From contig SBBV01000285.1 in NCBI GenBank assembly GCA_005240015.1, forward strand, positions 1-10,323: DNA of 10,323 nucleotides. Reading direction: 5' to 3'. Position numbers and translations under genes: made by a program. Under the pieces are notes generated by a model. It searched no databases. It saw only the letters and a program-made list of their open reading frames with translations, and was not told where the DNA came from. The DNA comes from Candidatus Odyssella thessalonicensis. Lineage in GTDB: Bacteria > Pseudomonadota > Alphaproteobacteria > Bin65. This document shows positions 1 to 6,401 of this stretch, one piece after another (position 1 is the first letter of the stretch; each line of letters begins with the position of its first letter).

Positions 1-903
1 AAGAACCAGGGCCAGGGCCACGAGACCACGTTCAAGCAGATCGTCGCGCACCGCCTCGGCCTCGCGCCGGCCGACATTCGCTTCGTCGACGGGGATACGG
101 GCAGCGTCGCGTTCGGCACCGGCACGATGGGCTCGCGCTCGACCGTGATCGGCGGCACGGCGCTCTGGATCGCCAGCGACAAACTAATCGCGAAGGGCAG
201 ACGGATCGCCGCCCATCTGCTCGAGGCGAGCGCCGAGGATATCGAGTTCGTGCATGGCCGCTTCACGGTGGCCGGCACGGATCGCGCGATCGAGCTCAAG
301 CGGGTGGCACAGGCGGCGTTCCTGGCCGAGAAGCTGCCGCCGGGCATGGAGCCGGGCTTCTACGAGACCGGGACCTTCTCGCCCGCGCAGCAAACCTTTC
401 CCAACAGCTGCCATGTGTGCGAGGTCGAGATCGACCGCGAGACCGGCGCGGTGGCGGTCGTCAATTACAGCGTCGTCGACGATGTCGGCACGGTCGTGAA
501 CCCGCTCACCTTGAAGGGCCAGATCCACGGCGGAGTGGTGCAGGGACTCGGCCAGGCGCTGATGGAGCGGATCGTCTACGACCGCGAGTCGGGGCAGATC
601 TTGACCGGCTCGTTCATGGACTATGCCATGCCGCGCGCGGCCGACGTCTGCGCCATGGCCGTCGAGAGCAATCCAGTGCCGACCAAGCTGAACCCGCTCG
701 GAGCCAAGGGCGCCGGCGAGGCGGGAACGGTGGGAGCGCTTGCCGCCGTCACCAATGCGATTATCGATGCGCTTGCACCGCTCGGCATCCGCGACATCGC
801 GATGCCGGCGACGAGCGAGCGCGTCTGGCGCGCGATCGCCGCGGCTACTTCTGCATCGTCGCCGGCAGCCAGGTCGCGAGCGCCGGGAACAGCACCAGGA
901 TGA
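1..903 (+). CDS. Xanthine dehydrogenase/CO dehydrogenase-type molybdopterin-binding large subunit, C-terminal part
   Basis: The reading frame is open from base 1, so the N-terminus lies outside the window; 300 residues are visible. Family: molybdenum hydroxylases (xanthine dehydrogenase, aldehyde oxidase, CoxL), which bind Mo-pterin cytosine dinucleotide and hydroxylate C-H bonds or oxidise CO. Visible signatures are GQGHETTF at residues 4-11, the stretch GDTGSVAFGTGTMGSRST just after it, and GAKGAGEAG near the end. The glutamate of that last motif (codon at 718-720) aligns with the catalytic Glu of the family. The CoxL-specific AYRCSFR loop would lie upstream, so true CO dehydrogenase cannot be told from other hydroxylases. 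The usual family ending is near RVWRAIA; here about 20 extra Ala/Ser/Pro/Arg-rich residues follow, read across the antisense 3' end of dctM. No small (FeS) or medium (FAD) subunit gene follows; they would have to be upstream. Confidence 0.9.
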   Translation, partial: KNQGQGHETTFKQIVAHRLGLAPADIRFVDGDTGSVAFGTGTMGSRSTVIGGTALWIASDKLIAKGRRIAAHLLEASAEDIEFVHGRFTVAGTDRAIELKRVAQAAFLAEKLPPGMEPGFYETGTFSPAQQTFPNSCHVCEVEIDRETGAVAVVNYSVVDDVGTVVNPLTLKGQIHGGVVQGLGQALMERIVYDRESGQILTGSFMDYAMPRAADVCAMAVESNPVPTKLNPLGAKGAGEAGTVGALAAVTNAIIDALAPLGIRDIAMPATSERVWRAIAAATSASSPAARSRAPGTAPG

Positions 904-2149
904 AGATGCGCAGGCAATCGGCCGTCACAAATGGTGTGATGCCGCGCGCGATCGTCTGCAGCGGAAGGTTGGGCACGGCGGCGTTCAACACGAACAGATT
1001 CATGCCGACCGGCGGCGTGATCGCGCCGATCTCGGCCAAGGTCACGAGGACCACGCCGAACCAGATCGGATCGAAGCCGAGCGCCTTCACCAGCGGGAAC
1101 ACCGCGCCGATGGTGAGGAGGATCATGGAGAGGCTGTCCATGAGGCAGCCGAGCACGATGTAGAAGGCGCACAGCACCAGGAGAACGAGATAGCGATTCC
1201 AGCCCGCCTCCTTGATGAGGCGGATCAGCTCCTGGGTGAGGCCAGTGGCGTCGATGAAGTAGTTGAAGATCGTGGCGCCGATCAGGATGAAGAAGATCAT
1301 CGCCGTGGTGAGCGCCGTCTCGGCGAAGCCGGCGCGTATGACTTGCCAATTGAGGCGCCGGCTGACCGCCGCGAGCGCGATGGCGCCGAACGCGCCGACG
1401 CCGGCCGCCTCGGTGGGCGCGAACCAGCCGAAATACATGCCGCCGAGCACCACGGCGAACAGCAGCACCACCTGCCAGACCTGTGTGAGCTCTCGCCCGC
1501 GCTCGACCCAGCCGATCCGCGGGCCCGGCGGCCCCTGTCGCGGATTGCGCAGCGTGATCCAGCCGACCGCGCTCATGTAGAGCACGGTGCCGAGGATGCC
1601 GGGGAAGATGCCGGCCACGAAGAGCGCGCCGATCGAGGTCTCGGTCATGAGCCCGTAGATCACGAAGGCGATGCTGGGCGGGATCATGATGCCGAGCGTG
1701 CCGCCGGCGGCGACCGAGGCCGAGGCGAGACGGTCGTCATAACCGCGGCTGCGCATCTCGGGCATCGCGATGCGCCCGATCGTGGCCGCGGTCGCGATGC
1801 TCGAGCCGCAGACCGCGCCGAACAGCGCCGAGGCGCCGATCGTGGCCATGGCGAGGCCGCCGCGCCAATGCCCGACGAAGGAGGCGACGAGCGTGTAGAG
1901 GCTCCGCGAGAGCCCGCCATGGGCCGCGAACACGCCCATCATGATGAACAGCGGCACGACCGAGAGGCTGATCGGGAACACCGACTCGAACGTCGCGCGC
2001 CCCAGCACGAAGCCGAGCGTCGCGAACCCGTTGACGAAGCCGTAGCCGAGCGCCCCCACCACGCCCATCGCGATCGCGACCGGCACGCGTAGCATGATGA
2101 GCGCGACGACGCACGCAAAGCCGAGCGCGCCGATGGCCTCGCGGTCCAT
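845..2149 (-). CDS. dctM: TRAP transporter large permease subunit DctM
   Basis: A 434-residue inner-membrane protein, the normal size for the 12-helix TRAP large permease that carries out Na+-coupled uptake with DctQ and DctP. Family blocks are easy to see: the GSS-containing loop followed by AMPEMRSRGYD (about residues 114-138), GTLGIMIPPSI (150-160), GALFVAGIFPG (174-184), GGMYFGWFAPTEAAG (236-250) and GAITPPVGMNLFV (375-387). Long hydrophobic runs occur throughout. The ATG at 2147-2149 lies one base after the dctQ stop (TGA-C-ATG), so the two are probably translationally coupled. The 3' end overlaps the converging molybdenum hydroxylase gene by 59 bases. Substrate cannot be inferred from the permease. 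Confidence 0.97.
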   Translation of the reverse strand: MDREAIGALGFACVVALIMLRVPVAIAMGVVGALGYGFVNGFATLGFVLGRATFESVFPISLSVVPLFIMMGVFAAHGGLSRSLYTLVASFVGHWRGGLAMATIGASALFGAVCGSSIATAATIGRIAMPEMRSRGYDDRLASASVAAGGTLGIMIPPSIAFVIYGLMTETSIGALFVAGIFPGILGTVLYMSAVGWITLRNPRQGPPGPRIGWVERGRELTQVWQVVLLFAVVLGGMYFGWFAPTEAAGVGAFGAIALAAVSRRLNWQVIRAGFAETALTTAMIFFILIGATIFNYFIDATGLTQELIRLIKEAGWNRYLVLLVLCAFYIVLGCLMDSLSMILLTIGAVFPLVKALGFDPIWFGVVLVTLAEIGAITPPVGMNLFVLNAAVPNLPLQTIARGITPFVTADCLRIFILVLFPALATWLPATMQK

Positions 2150-2150
2150 G

Positions 2151-2675
2151 TCAGGCTGCCGGCTCTCTGGGGGCGCCGATCCGCTCGGCGCCCGCGACGA
2201 GCACCACGAGATGGCGCAAGACGTGAACGACGCAGGCCAGCGCCGAGACGCCGAGCGCGATGAGCAGCGGAGCCCAATACCAGACGATCGGGATCGCGAG
2301 CGTGTTCGAGACGTCGCCCTTGGCGATCTGCTGTCCGGCCTGCACGAAGCCGTAGCGCAGCAGGGCCACGACGAAGACGCTGCTCAGCACCGCGACCGCA
2401 AGCTTCAGGGCGGTGAGCGCGCGCGGTGGCAGGCGGTCGGTGACGAACTCGACGCCGACATGGCCTTCGCGCACGAAGACGAACGGCATGCCGAGGCAGA
2501 TGCACGCCATCACCAGCAACTGCATGATGTCGCTGATGCCGAGGATCGTGAAGCCGGTCGTCTTGCGGCCGACGATGTCGATGATGAGTGCGCCGATGGC
2601 GACCGAGATCAGCGCCACGCCGGCGAAGGCGAGCGCCTCCGCCAGCCGGTCGAGCGCGACGAAGACGCGGCGCAT
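2151..2675 (-). CDS. dctQ: TRAP transporter small permease subunit DctQ
   Basis: A membrane protein of 174 residues from the ATG at 2673-2675, typical for DctQ. A GTG immediately upstream (2676-2678) is an alternative start adding one residue; neither has a convincing ribosome binding site. Numbered from the GTG, four hydrophobic segments are visible at about residues 15-35, 51-70, 90-110 and 131-153, matching the four-helix DctQ topology. The loop REGHVGVEFVTDRLP (70-84) is the characteristic family motif after the second helix. The gene lies between dctP and dctM, in the usual P-Q-M order, and should form the QM membrane complex with DctM. A 75-base gap rich in inverted repeats separates it from dctP. 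Confidence 0.92.
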   Translation of the reverse strand: MRRVFVALDRLAEALAFAGVALISVAIGALIIDIVGRKTTGFTILGISDIMQLLVMACICLGMPFVFVREGHVGVEFVTDRLPPRALTALKLAVAVLSSVFVVALLRYGFVQAGQQIAKGDVSNTLAIPIVWYWAPLLIALGVSALACVVHVLRHLVVLVAGAERIGAPREPAA

Positions 2676-2685
2676 CACCGACGCG

Positions 2686-2733
2686 CCGCGGCGGCCCGGG
2701 CCGCGGTGCGACCCGGCCGCCGATGCCGCATCG
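2686..2733. repeat. Two GC-rich dyads in the dctP-dctQ gap
   Basis: CCGCGG occurs at 2686-2691 and again at 2701-2706, able to pair across nine bases. Overlapping it is a perfect 14-bp palindrome GCGGCCCGGGCCGC (2691-2704). A second dyad, CGATGC (2721-2726) with GCATCG (2728-2733), follows toward dctP. No T-run follows on the minus strand. By analogy with binding-protein operons such as malE-malF, such structures can protect the 3' end of the binding-protein mRNA and lower permease expression; that role is inferred. Confidence 0.6.
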
Positions 2734-2753
2734 CAATCAATCCGAGCCCGGCG

Positions 2754-3776
2754 CTACTTCTTCTTTGCGAACTCATCGGCGCGCTTGACCATCTCGTCGT
2801 AGATCGCGCGCGCATCGCGGATCCCCTGCTTCTCGAGCTCGGCGAGCTGCTGGTCGACGACCGGCTTGAATTCGGCGCGCCATTTGGCGCGGACCTCTTG
2901 CGGCGGGCGCACTTCGACGATGCCCTTGGCCCGTGCGATCTTCTCGCTGTCGACCTCGGACTTCTCCCACGCCTTGGGGAATGCCTCGGCCCAGGCATCG
3001 CCGGTGGTCTCGTCGATGACCTTCTTCACGTCGGCGGGCAGGCTCGCGAACTTCTTCTCGTTCATGACCGCGTGGAAGCAGATCACCATCAGCTCGGAGC
3101 GGTAGTAGTGCTTGACGAGGTTTTCGATGCGGAAGCCGACGAGGCCGTCATAGATCATCGCGATGCCGTCGAGGGTGCGCTTCTCGAGCGCCTCGTAGAT
3201 CTGCACCGGGCCCATCGTGACCGGCACGGCGCCGATATGCTGCAAGGTCGCCTGCACCTGCGAGCTCGGCGCGCGGATGCGCAGGCCCTTCAAGTCGGCA
3301 AGCGACTCGATCTTCTTGTCGCGGGTGAAAAAGCCGATGCCGGTGCTGCAGTTGAGGCCGAGCACCTTGAAGCCTTTGTAGTCCTCGGCGAGATGGCTCT
3401 CGCGCATCGACCACACCGTCTTGGTCGCGACCTCGGAGGTGGTCGCGATCATCGGCAGCTCCATGATCAGCGTGCGCGGCACGCGGCCACGCGGCACGCC
3501 ATTCAAACCGATCGCGGCATCGGTGACGCCGGCCGCGACCTGGTCGGCCTGGTTCATCACGTTGCCGAACGGCGAGTTTCCGGCGAAGAGGCGGACCATC
3601 ACCTTGCCGTTGGTGCGCTTCGCCACCTCCGCCGCCCAGTGGGTCAGTATTTCGGAGAAGAACCAGTGGGCCGGCGGAACGAAGGTGCTTGCCTTCAACT
3701 CGATCTTGTCCTGTGCGCCGGCGGGCTGGCCGAGCAGCAGCGTGGCCACGGCGATCGTCAGCATTCGCGTCTTCAT
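2754..3776 (-). CDS. dctP: TRAP transporter periplasmic substrate-binding protein DctP
   Basis: A 340-residue protein whose start at 3776 is fixed by a strong GGAGGAG ribosome binding site seven bases upstream. The N-terminus is a classic Sec signal peptide: MKTR, then a hydrophobic core, then QPAGA, with probable cleavage after Ala21 to leave a mature protein starting QDKIEL. The central block DLKGLRIRAP (161-170) contains the conserved Arg168, which in characterised DctP proteins pairs with a substrate carboxylate. It is followed by IGAVPVTMGPVQIYEALEK (181-199) and a TLDGIAM segment, both standard for the family. The C-terminus ends in a Lys-rich tail. An organic acid ligand is therefore likely, but its identity is not readable. 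The frame stays open upstream of the start to 4160, but that part is antisense-like overlap with the M24 gene and is not real. Confidence 0.95.
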   Translation of the reverse strand: MKTRMLTIAVATLLLGQPAGAQDKIELKASTFVPPAHWFFSEILTHWAAEVAKRTNGKVMVRLFAGNSPFGNVMNQADQVAAGVTDAAIGLNGVPRGRVPRTLIMELPMIATTSEVATKTVWSMRESHLAEDYKGFKVLGLNCSTGIGFFTRDKKIESLADLKGLRIRAPSSQVQATLQHIGAVPVTMGPVQIYEALEKRTLDGIAMIYDGLVGFRIENLVKHYYRSELMVICFHAVMNEKKFASLPADVKKVIDETTGDAWAEAFPKAWEKSEVDSEKIARAKGIVEVRPPQEVRAKWRAEFKPVVDQQLAELEKQGIRDARAIYDEMVKRADEFAKKK

Positions 3777-3783
3777 GAGTTTT

Positions 3784-3790
3784 CTCCTCC
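3784..3790 (-). promoter_or_regulatory. Ribosome binding site of dctP
   Basis: On the minus strand this reads GGAGGAG, near-perfect anti-Shine-Dalgarno complementarity, with a seven-base spacer to the ATG at 3774-3776. It decides the dctP start against the much longer open frame that runs up to 4160. It is one of the strongest sites in the window, fitting the high demand for a periplasmic binding protein relative to its permeases. Confidence 0.85.
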
Positions 3791-3844
3791 ACGAGGCCCC
3801 GGTCTCCCCGAAGCCAGGATTGATACCACGTTTTCCGGTTGCGC

Positions 3845-5200
3845 TCAGCCGGTGACGCCGAGCTCGCGCGGCGTGTCGATGAGGCACTCCGCGCCGTTCT
3901 TCCGCACGATCATAAAGTCCGAATACATGCAGCCCACGTCGCACTTCCATTTGGGATTGAAGATGTCGAGGTTGTTGCCGAACGCCATGCCCTCTTCGAG
4001 CACGAAATCGCCGATGCGGTGCCCGTTCAGAGCGTTGCCGCCGTAGCCCGGGAGATAGATGACGGTCGGGAACTCGGGCGAGCCGAGGCCCATCGCGTGG
4101 AAGCCGAGCTCGACGAAGTCGTAGCCGGCCCGCTCGCAGGGCTTCCTGATCGCCTCCCAAGCCTGCCGCAGCGTGTTACCGGCTTTCAGCACCTCCTTGC
4201 TCACGTCGAGGCACTCGACACAGACCTTCCAGATATCGAGCAGCGGCTGCGGCGGCTTCTTGCCGACATAGACCGTGTATTCGGTGTGGCAGAGATAGCC
4301 GCCGTATTTCGTGTGCCACTCGGCGACGATGATGTCGTTCTCGGCGAGCGGGCGCGTCGACGGCACCTGCGGCTGGTCGAGGCCGTGCAGCAGATGCCAG
4401 AGCTCGGTCGGGGGATGATCGATCGGGCCCGAGGCGAACAGGTTGAAGATGTTGGGCTCGCCGCCGTTCGCGATCTGCGTCCGGATCATCTCGGCGAAGA
4501 CTTCGGCCTCGGTGACGCCGGGCCGCGCCGTGTTGAGCATCGCGTCGACGACCTTCCGCGCGATCTTGCCGGCCTTCCGCAGCATGCCGATCTCTTCCTC
4601 GCTTTTGACGAGGCGCATCTGCTCGAGCATCCAGCTCGCGTCGACGAGCTCGGCCTCCGGCAGCTCCTTCTTGAGCGCCTCGACCTCGCCGTAAAGCAGG
4701 GTGGGCACGGTCTGGATCGTCGAGCTGTAGCCGACGAGGCCGATGCGCGAGCGTGCGACGCCGCGGCTCCTCAGCTCGGCGCAGATCTCGCCCAAGCCGC
4801 GGAACGCGCGGATGTCGCTCACCCATTCCTGCGTCGAATGCAGGAAGTTGAACGGCCGATTCATGTGCGCGACCGAGTTCCACACGACCGGCGGCTGGTC
4901 GACGAAGAACGCGCCGTAGAGCGCGATCTTCGAGGCGACATGGAAGACGTAGCGGATGTTCGCGATGCCCATGTCCCAGTAGATGTCGTTGCCGAGGAAC
5001 AAGAGCGCATCGAAGCGCCCCAGAACCATGCGCTTTCTGAGCTGATCCCAGCGCCGGTCGCGCTCGGCCAACGACAACTGCGGCAGATATTTGATCGGCA
5101 CCTTGGTGGGCTTGGCGCCCTCGGGCACCGGATGCGGCGGATAGAGCGGGTTGAGCTTGGCGAGCGAAGGGTTCGGCTGAAGGGTCGTGTCGGGACTCAT
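3845..5200 (-). CDS. M24 (Xaa-Pro peptidase/creatinase-fold) protein with degenerate metal site
   Basis: 451 residues: a creatinase-type N-terminal domain (about 40-190) and a pita-bread catalytic-type domain (about 200-451), the two-domain plan of prolidase, aminopeptidase P, creatinase and the DMSP lyase DddP. The start ATG (5198-5200) has a GGAG site seven bases upstream and lies 12 bases after the LLM1 stop, so they are probably cotranscribed. By hand alignment the five M24 metal ligands (Asp, Asp, His, Glu, Glu) become Glu294, His305, His368, Asn410 and Ser427. Only the histidine, in FHAMGLGSPEFP, is conserved. The surrounding framework (DIIVAEWH, GGYLCHTEY, VLEEGMAF) is well kept, so this is not a decayed gene. 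Creatinase is the precedent for a metal-free M24 enzyme that cleaves a C-N bond, so amidinohydrolase- or amidohydrolase-like chemistry is possible. Peptidase activity is unlikely. Confidence 0.87.
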   Translation of the reverse strand: MSPDTTLQPNPSLAKLNPLYPPHPVPEGAKPTKVPIKYLPQLSLAERDRRWDQLRKRMVLGRFDALLFLGNDIYWDMGIANIRYVFHVASKIALYGAFFVDQPPVVWNSVAHMNRPFNFLHSTQEWVSDIRAFRGLGEICAELRSRGVARSRIGLVGYSSTIQTVPTLLYGEVEALKKELPEAELVDASWMLEQMRLVKSEEEIGMLRKAGKIARKVVDAMLNTARPGVTEAEVFAEMIRTQIANGGEPNIFNLFASGPIDHPPTELWHLLHGLDQPQVPSTRPLAENDIIVAEWHTKYGGYLCHTEYTVYVGKKPPQPLLDIWKVCVECLDVSKEVLKAGNTLRQAWEAIRKPCERAGYDFVELGFHAMGLGSPEFPTVIYLPGYGGNALNGHRIGDFVLEEGMAFGNNLDIFNPKWKCDVGCMYSDFMIVRKNGAECLIDTPRELGVTG

Positions 5201-5212
5201 GGCGTTACTCCG

Positions 5213-6283
5213 CTAGGCCGCGGCCAACTCGCGCGCGATGCGCGGCGCCACGTGCTGTGCGAACAGGCGCATCGAGCGCTCGGCGACGGCCATCGGCATC
5301 GTGGAAGGATTGACGTGCAGCGACGCGATCTCGAAGCCGCCGACCTTCCGGTGATAGTCCATCATCATCTCGAGGATGTCGGCGGGCGTGCCGACCCAGG
5401 CGAACCCCTTCTCGAGCTGCTGTTCGAAGGTCTCCTCGCGCAACTGCGCGATGATCTTGTCGTAGCCGGGGTAGTCCTTGGTGCTCGCGCCGGCCAGCCA
5501 GCCCGCGGCGGCATCGACGAGGCCCTTGAGATGGCCGGTGATCGGCCCCCGCGCCGCCTCGATCGCCTCGCTGCGGTCCATCGCGCAGCACATGAAGAAG
5601 GAGTTCATGACGACGCCCTTGCCGGGGTGGCCGGCGGAGCGCCACGCCTCGCGATAGCGTCCGAGCACGTCGAACATGCGCTTCGCGTCGAGCGGGATCG
5701 CCATGAGATTGTAGCCGTTGCGGCCCGCCTCCTCGAAGGATTGCGGCGTGCCGAGCGCCGCGACCCAGAACGGCGGCCGCGGCTTCTGCGTCGGCCGCGG
5801 CAGCGAGGTGACGTTCGCGAAGCTGTGGAAGCGGCCCTTGTGCGAGACGTTCTCGCTCTCGAGCAGGAGCCGCACCTGCTCGATGCCCTCGCCGAACCGC
5901 TCGCGGCTCTCGTCGAGGCTCACGCCGAAGCGCTGGAACTCGTGCGGCAGGAAGGCGCGGGCGAAGCCGGCGTCGAGCCGCCCGCCGCTGATCGCATCGA
6001 GCATGCCGAGCTCGCCGGCGATCTTGAGCGGATTGTTGAACGCGGGCAGCACGGCGCCGGTGACCAGGCGCGCGCGCCGCGTCACCATGGCCGCCGCGGC
6101 CAGGAACACGATCGGACTGGGGCTGTAGCCGCCATAGGGCTCGAAGTAGTGCTCGACCTCGCGCACATGCGTGAAGCCGAGGCCGTCGCACAGGGAAGCG
6201 AGGTGCAGCACCTCGCTGAAATGCTGCTGCGGGCTGCGCTGCTCGGGCGAGAGGCAGGGAAAGAAGTTGAGCCCAAATTGCAT
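5213..6283 (-). CDS. LLM-class flavin-dependent monooxygenase 1
   Basis: 356 residues of the bacterial-luciferase-like TIM-barrel superfamily, cytoplasmic. It starts MQFGLNFFP (first barrel strand), then EHYFEPYGGYSPSP (44-57), TGAVLPAFNNPLKIAGELGMLD (75-96), SGGRLDAGFARAF (99-111) with HEFQRFG, and a QKPRPPFWVA segment (166-175) followed by GYNL. These are standard positions for flavin (or F420) binding in the family. The ATG at 6281-6283 is preceded by a GGGAGGA ribosome site. It is followed 12 bases later by the M24 gene and preceded by a 118-base gap and the paralogous LLM2. No flavin reductase is encoded in the window, so reduced flavin must come from elsewhere. Substrate is unknown; long-chain alkane, sulfonate and amine/nitrogenous substrates all occur in the family. 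Confidence 0.93.
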   Translation of the reverse strand: MQFGLNFFPCLSPEQRSPQQHFSEVLHLASLCDGLGFTHVREVEHYFEPYGGYSPSPIVFLAAAAMVTRRARLVTGAVLPAFNNPLKIAGELGMLDAISGGRLDAGFARAFLPHEFQRFGVSLDESRERFGEGIEQVRLLLESENVSHKGRFHSFANVTSLPRPTQKPRPPFWVAALGTPQSFEEAGRNGYNLMAIPLDAKRMFDVLGRYREAWRSAGHPGKGVVMNSFFMCCAMDRSEAIEAARGPITGHLKGLVDAAAGWLAGASTKDYPGYDKIIAQLREETFEQQLEKGFAWVGTPADILEMMMDYHRKVGGFEIASLHVNPSTMPMAVAERSMRLFAQHVAPRIARELAAA

Positions 6284-6292
6284 CCGCCCTGT

Positions 6293-6299
6293 TCCTCCC
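6293..6299 (-). promoter_or_regulatory. Ribosome binding site of LLM monooxygenase 1
   Basis: The minus strand reads GGGAGGA nine bases before the ATG at 6281-6283. It supports that start, which also coincides with the first beta strand (MQFGL) expected for the family. Confidence 0.75.
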
Positions 6300-6348
6300 G
6301 AGGCGATCAGCGCTGCCGTAGCTGCGAATGAAGCATGGCGTCACCCGT

Positions 6349-6397
6349 GCCGCCAATCCCTTGCGCGCCCAACGACAGTATAGCGCGCATTGGCGGC
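6349..6397 (-). repeat. Bulged inverted repeat in the LLM2-LLM1 intergenic region
   Basis: GCCGCCAA (6349-6356) pairs with TTGGCGGC (6390-6397), and inside it TGCGCGC (6362-6368) pairs with GCGCGCA (6383-6389). The result is an 8 + 7 bp stem with a five-base bulge on one side and a 14-base loop. No T-run follows on either strand, so it is not a textbook intrinsic terminator. It sits within a few bases after the LLM2 stop, where it could act as a processing or stabilising element, or as a partial terminator between the two monooxygenase genes. Confidence 0.6.
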
Positions 6398-6401
6398 CCG
6401 C

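Noticed and set aside
740..2092. A 450-codon plus-strand open frame antisense to dctM
   Set aside because: Extremely Arg/Asp/His/Glu-rich without a fold signature, while the minus strand encodes a complete DctM.
2094..4046. A 650-codon plus-strand open frame antisense to dctQ and dctP
   Set aside because: Same compositional artefact; it crosses an intergenic gap and two well-supported TRAP genes.
3777..4160. Upstream extension of the dctP frame to 4160
   Set aside because: It overlaps the M24 gene in another frame, and the strong ribosome site and signal peptide place the start at 3776.
3839..6331. An 830-codon open frame on the plus strand, antisense to the M24 and LLM1 genes
   Set aside because: Its translation is a low-complexity mix rich in Arg, His, Ala, Asp and Glu with no recognisable domain. 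Long antisense frames are expected opposite high-GC genes, and both genes on the other strand have clear family motifs.
6377..6382. TATACT on the minus strand as a promoter for LLM1
   Set aside because: No -35 partner at 16-18 bases, and it lies in the loop of the intergenic hairpin, so a chance match is as likely.
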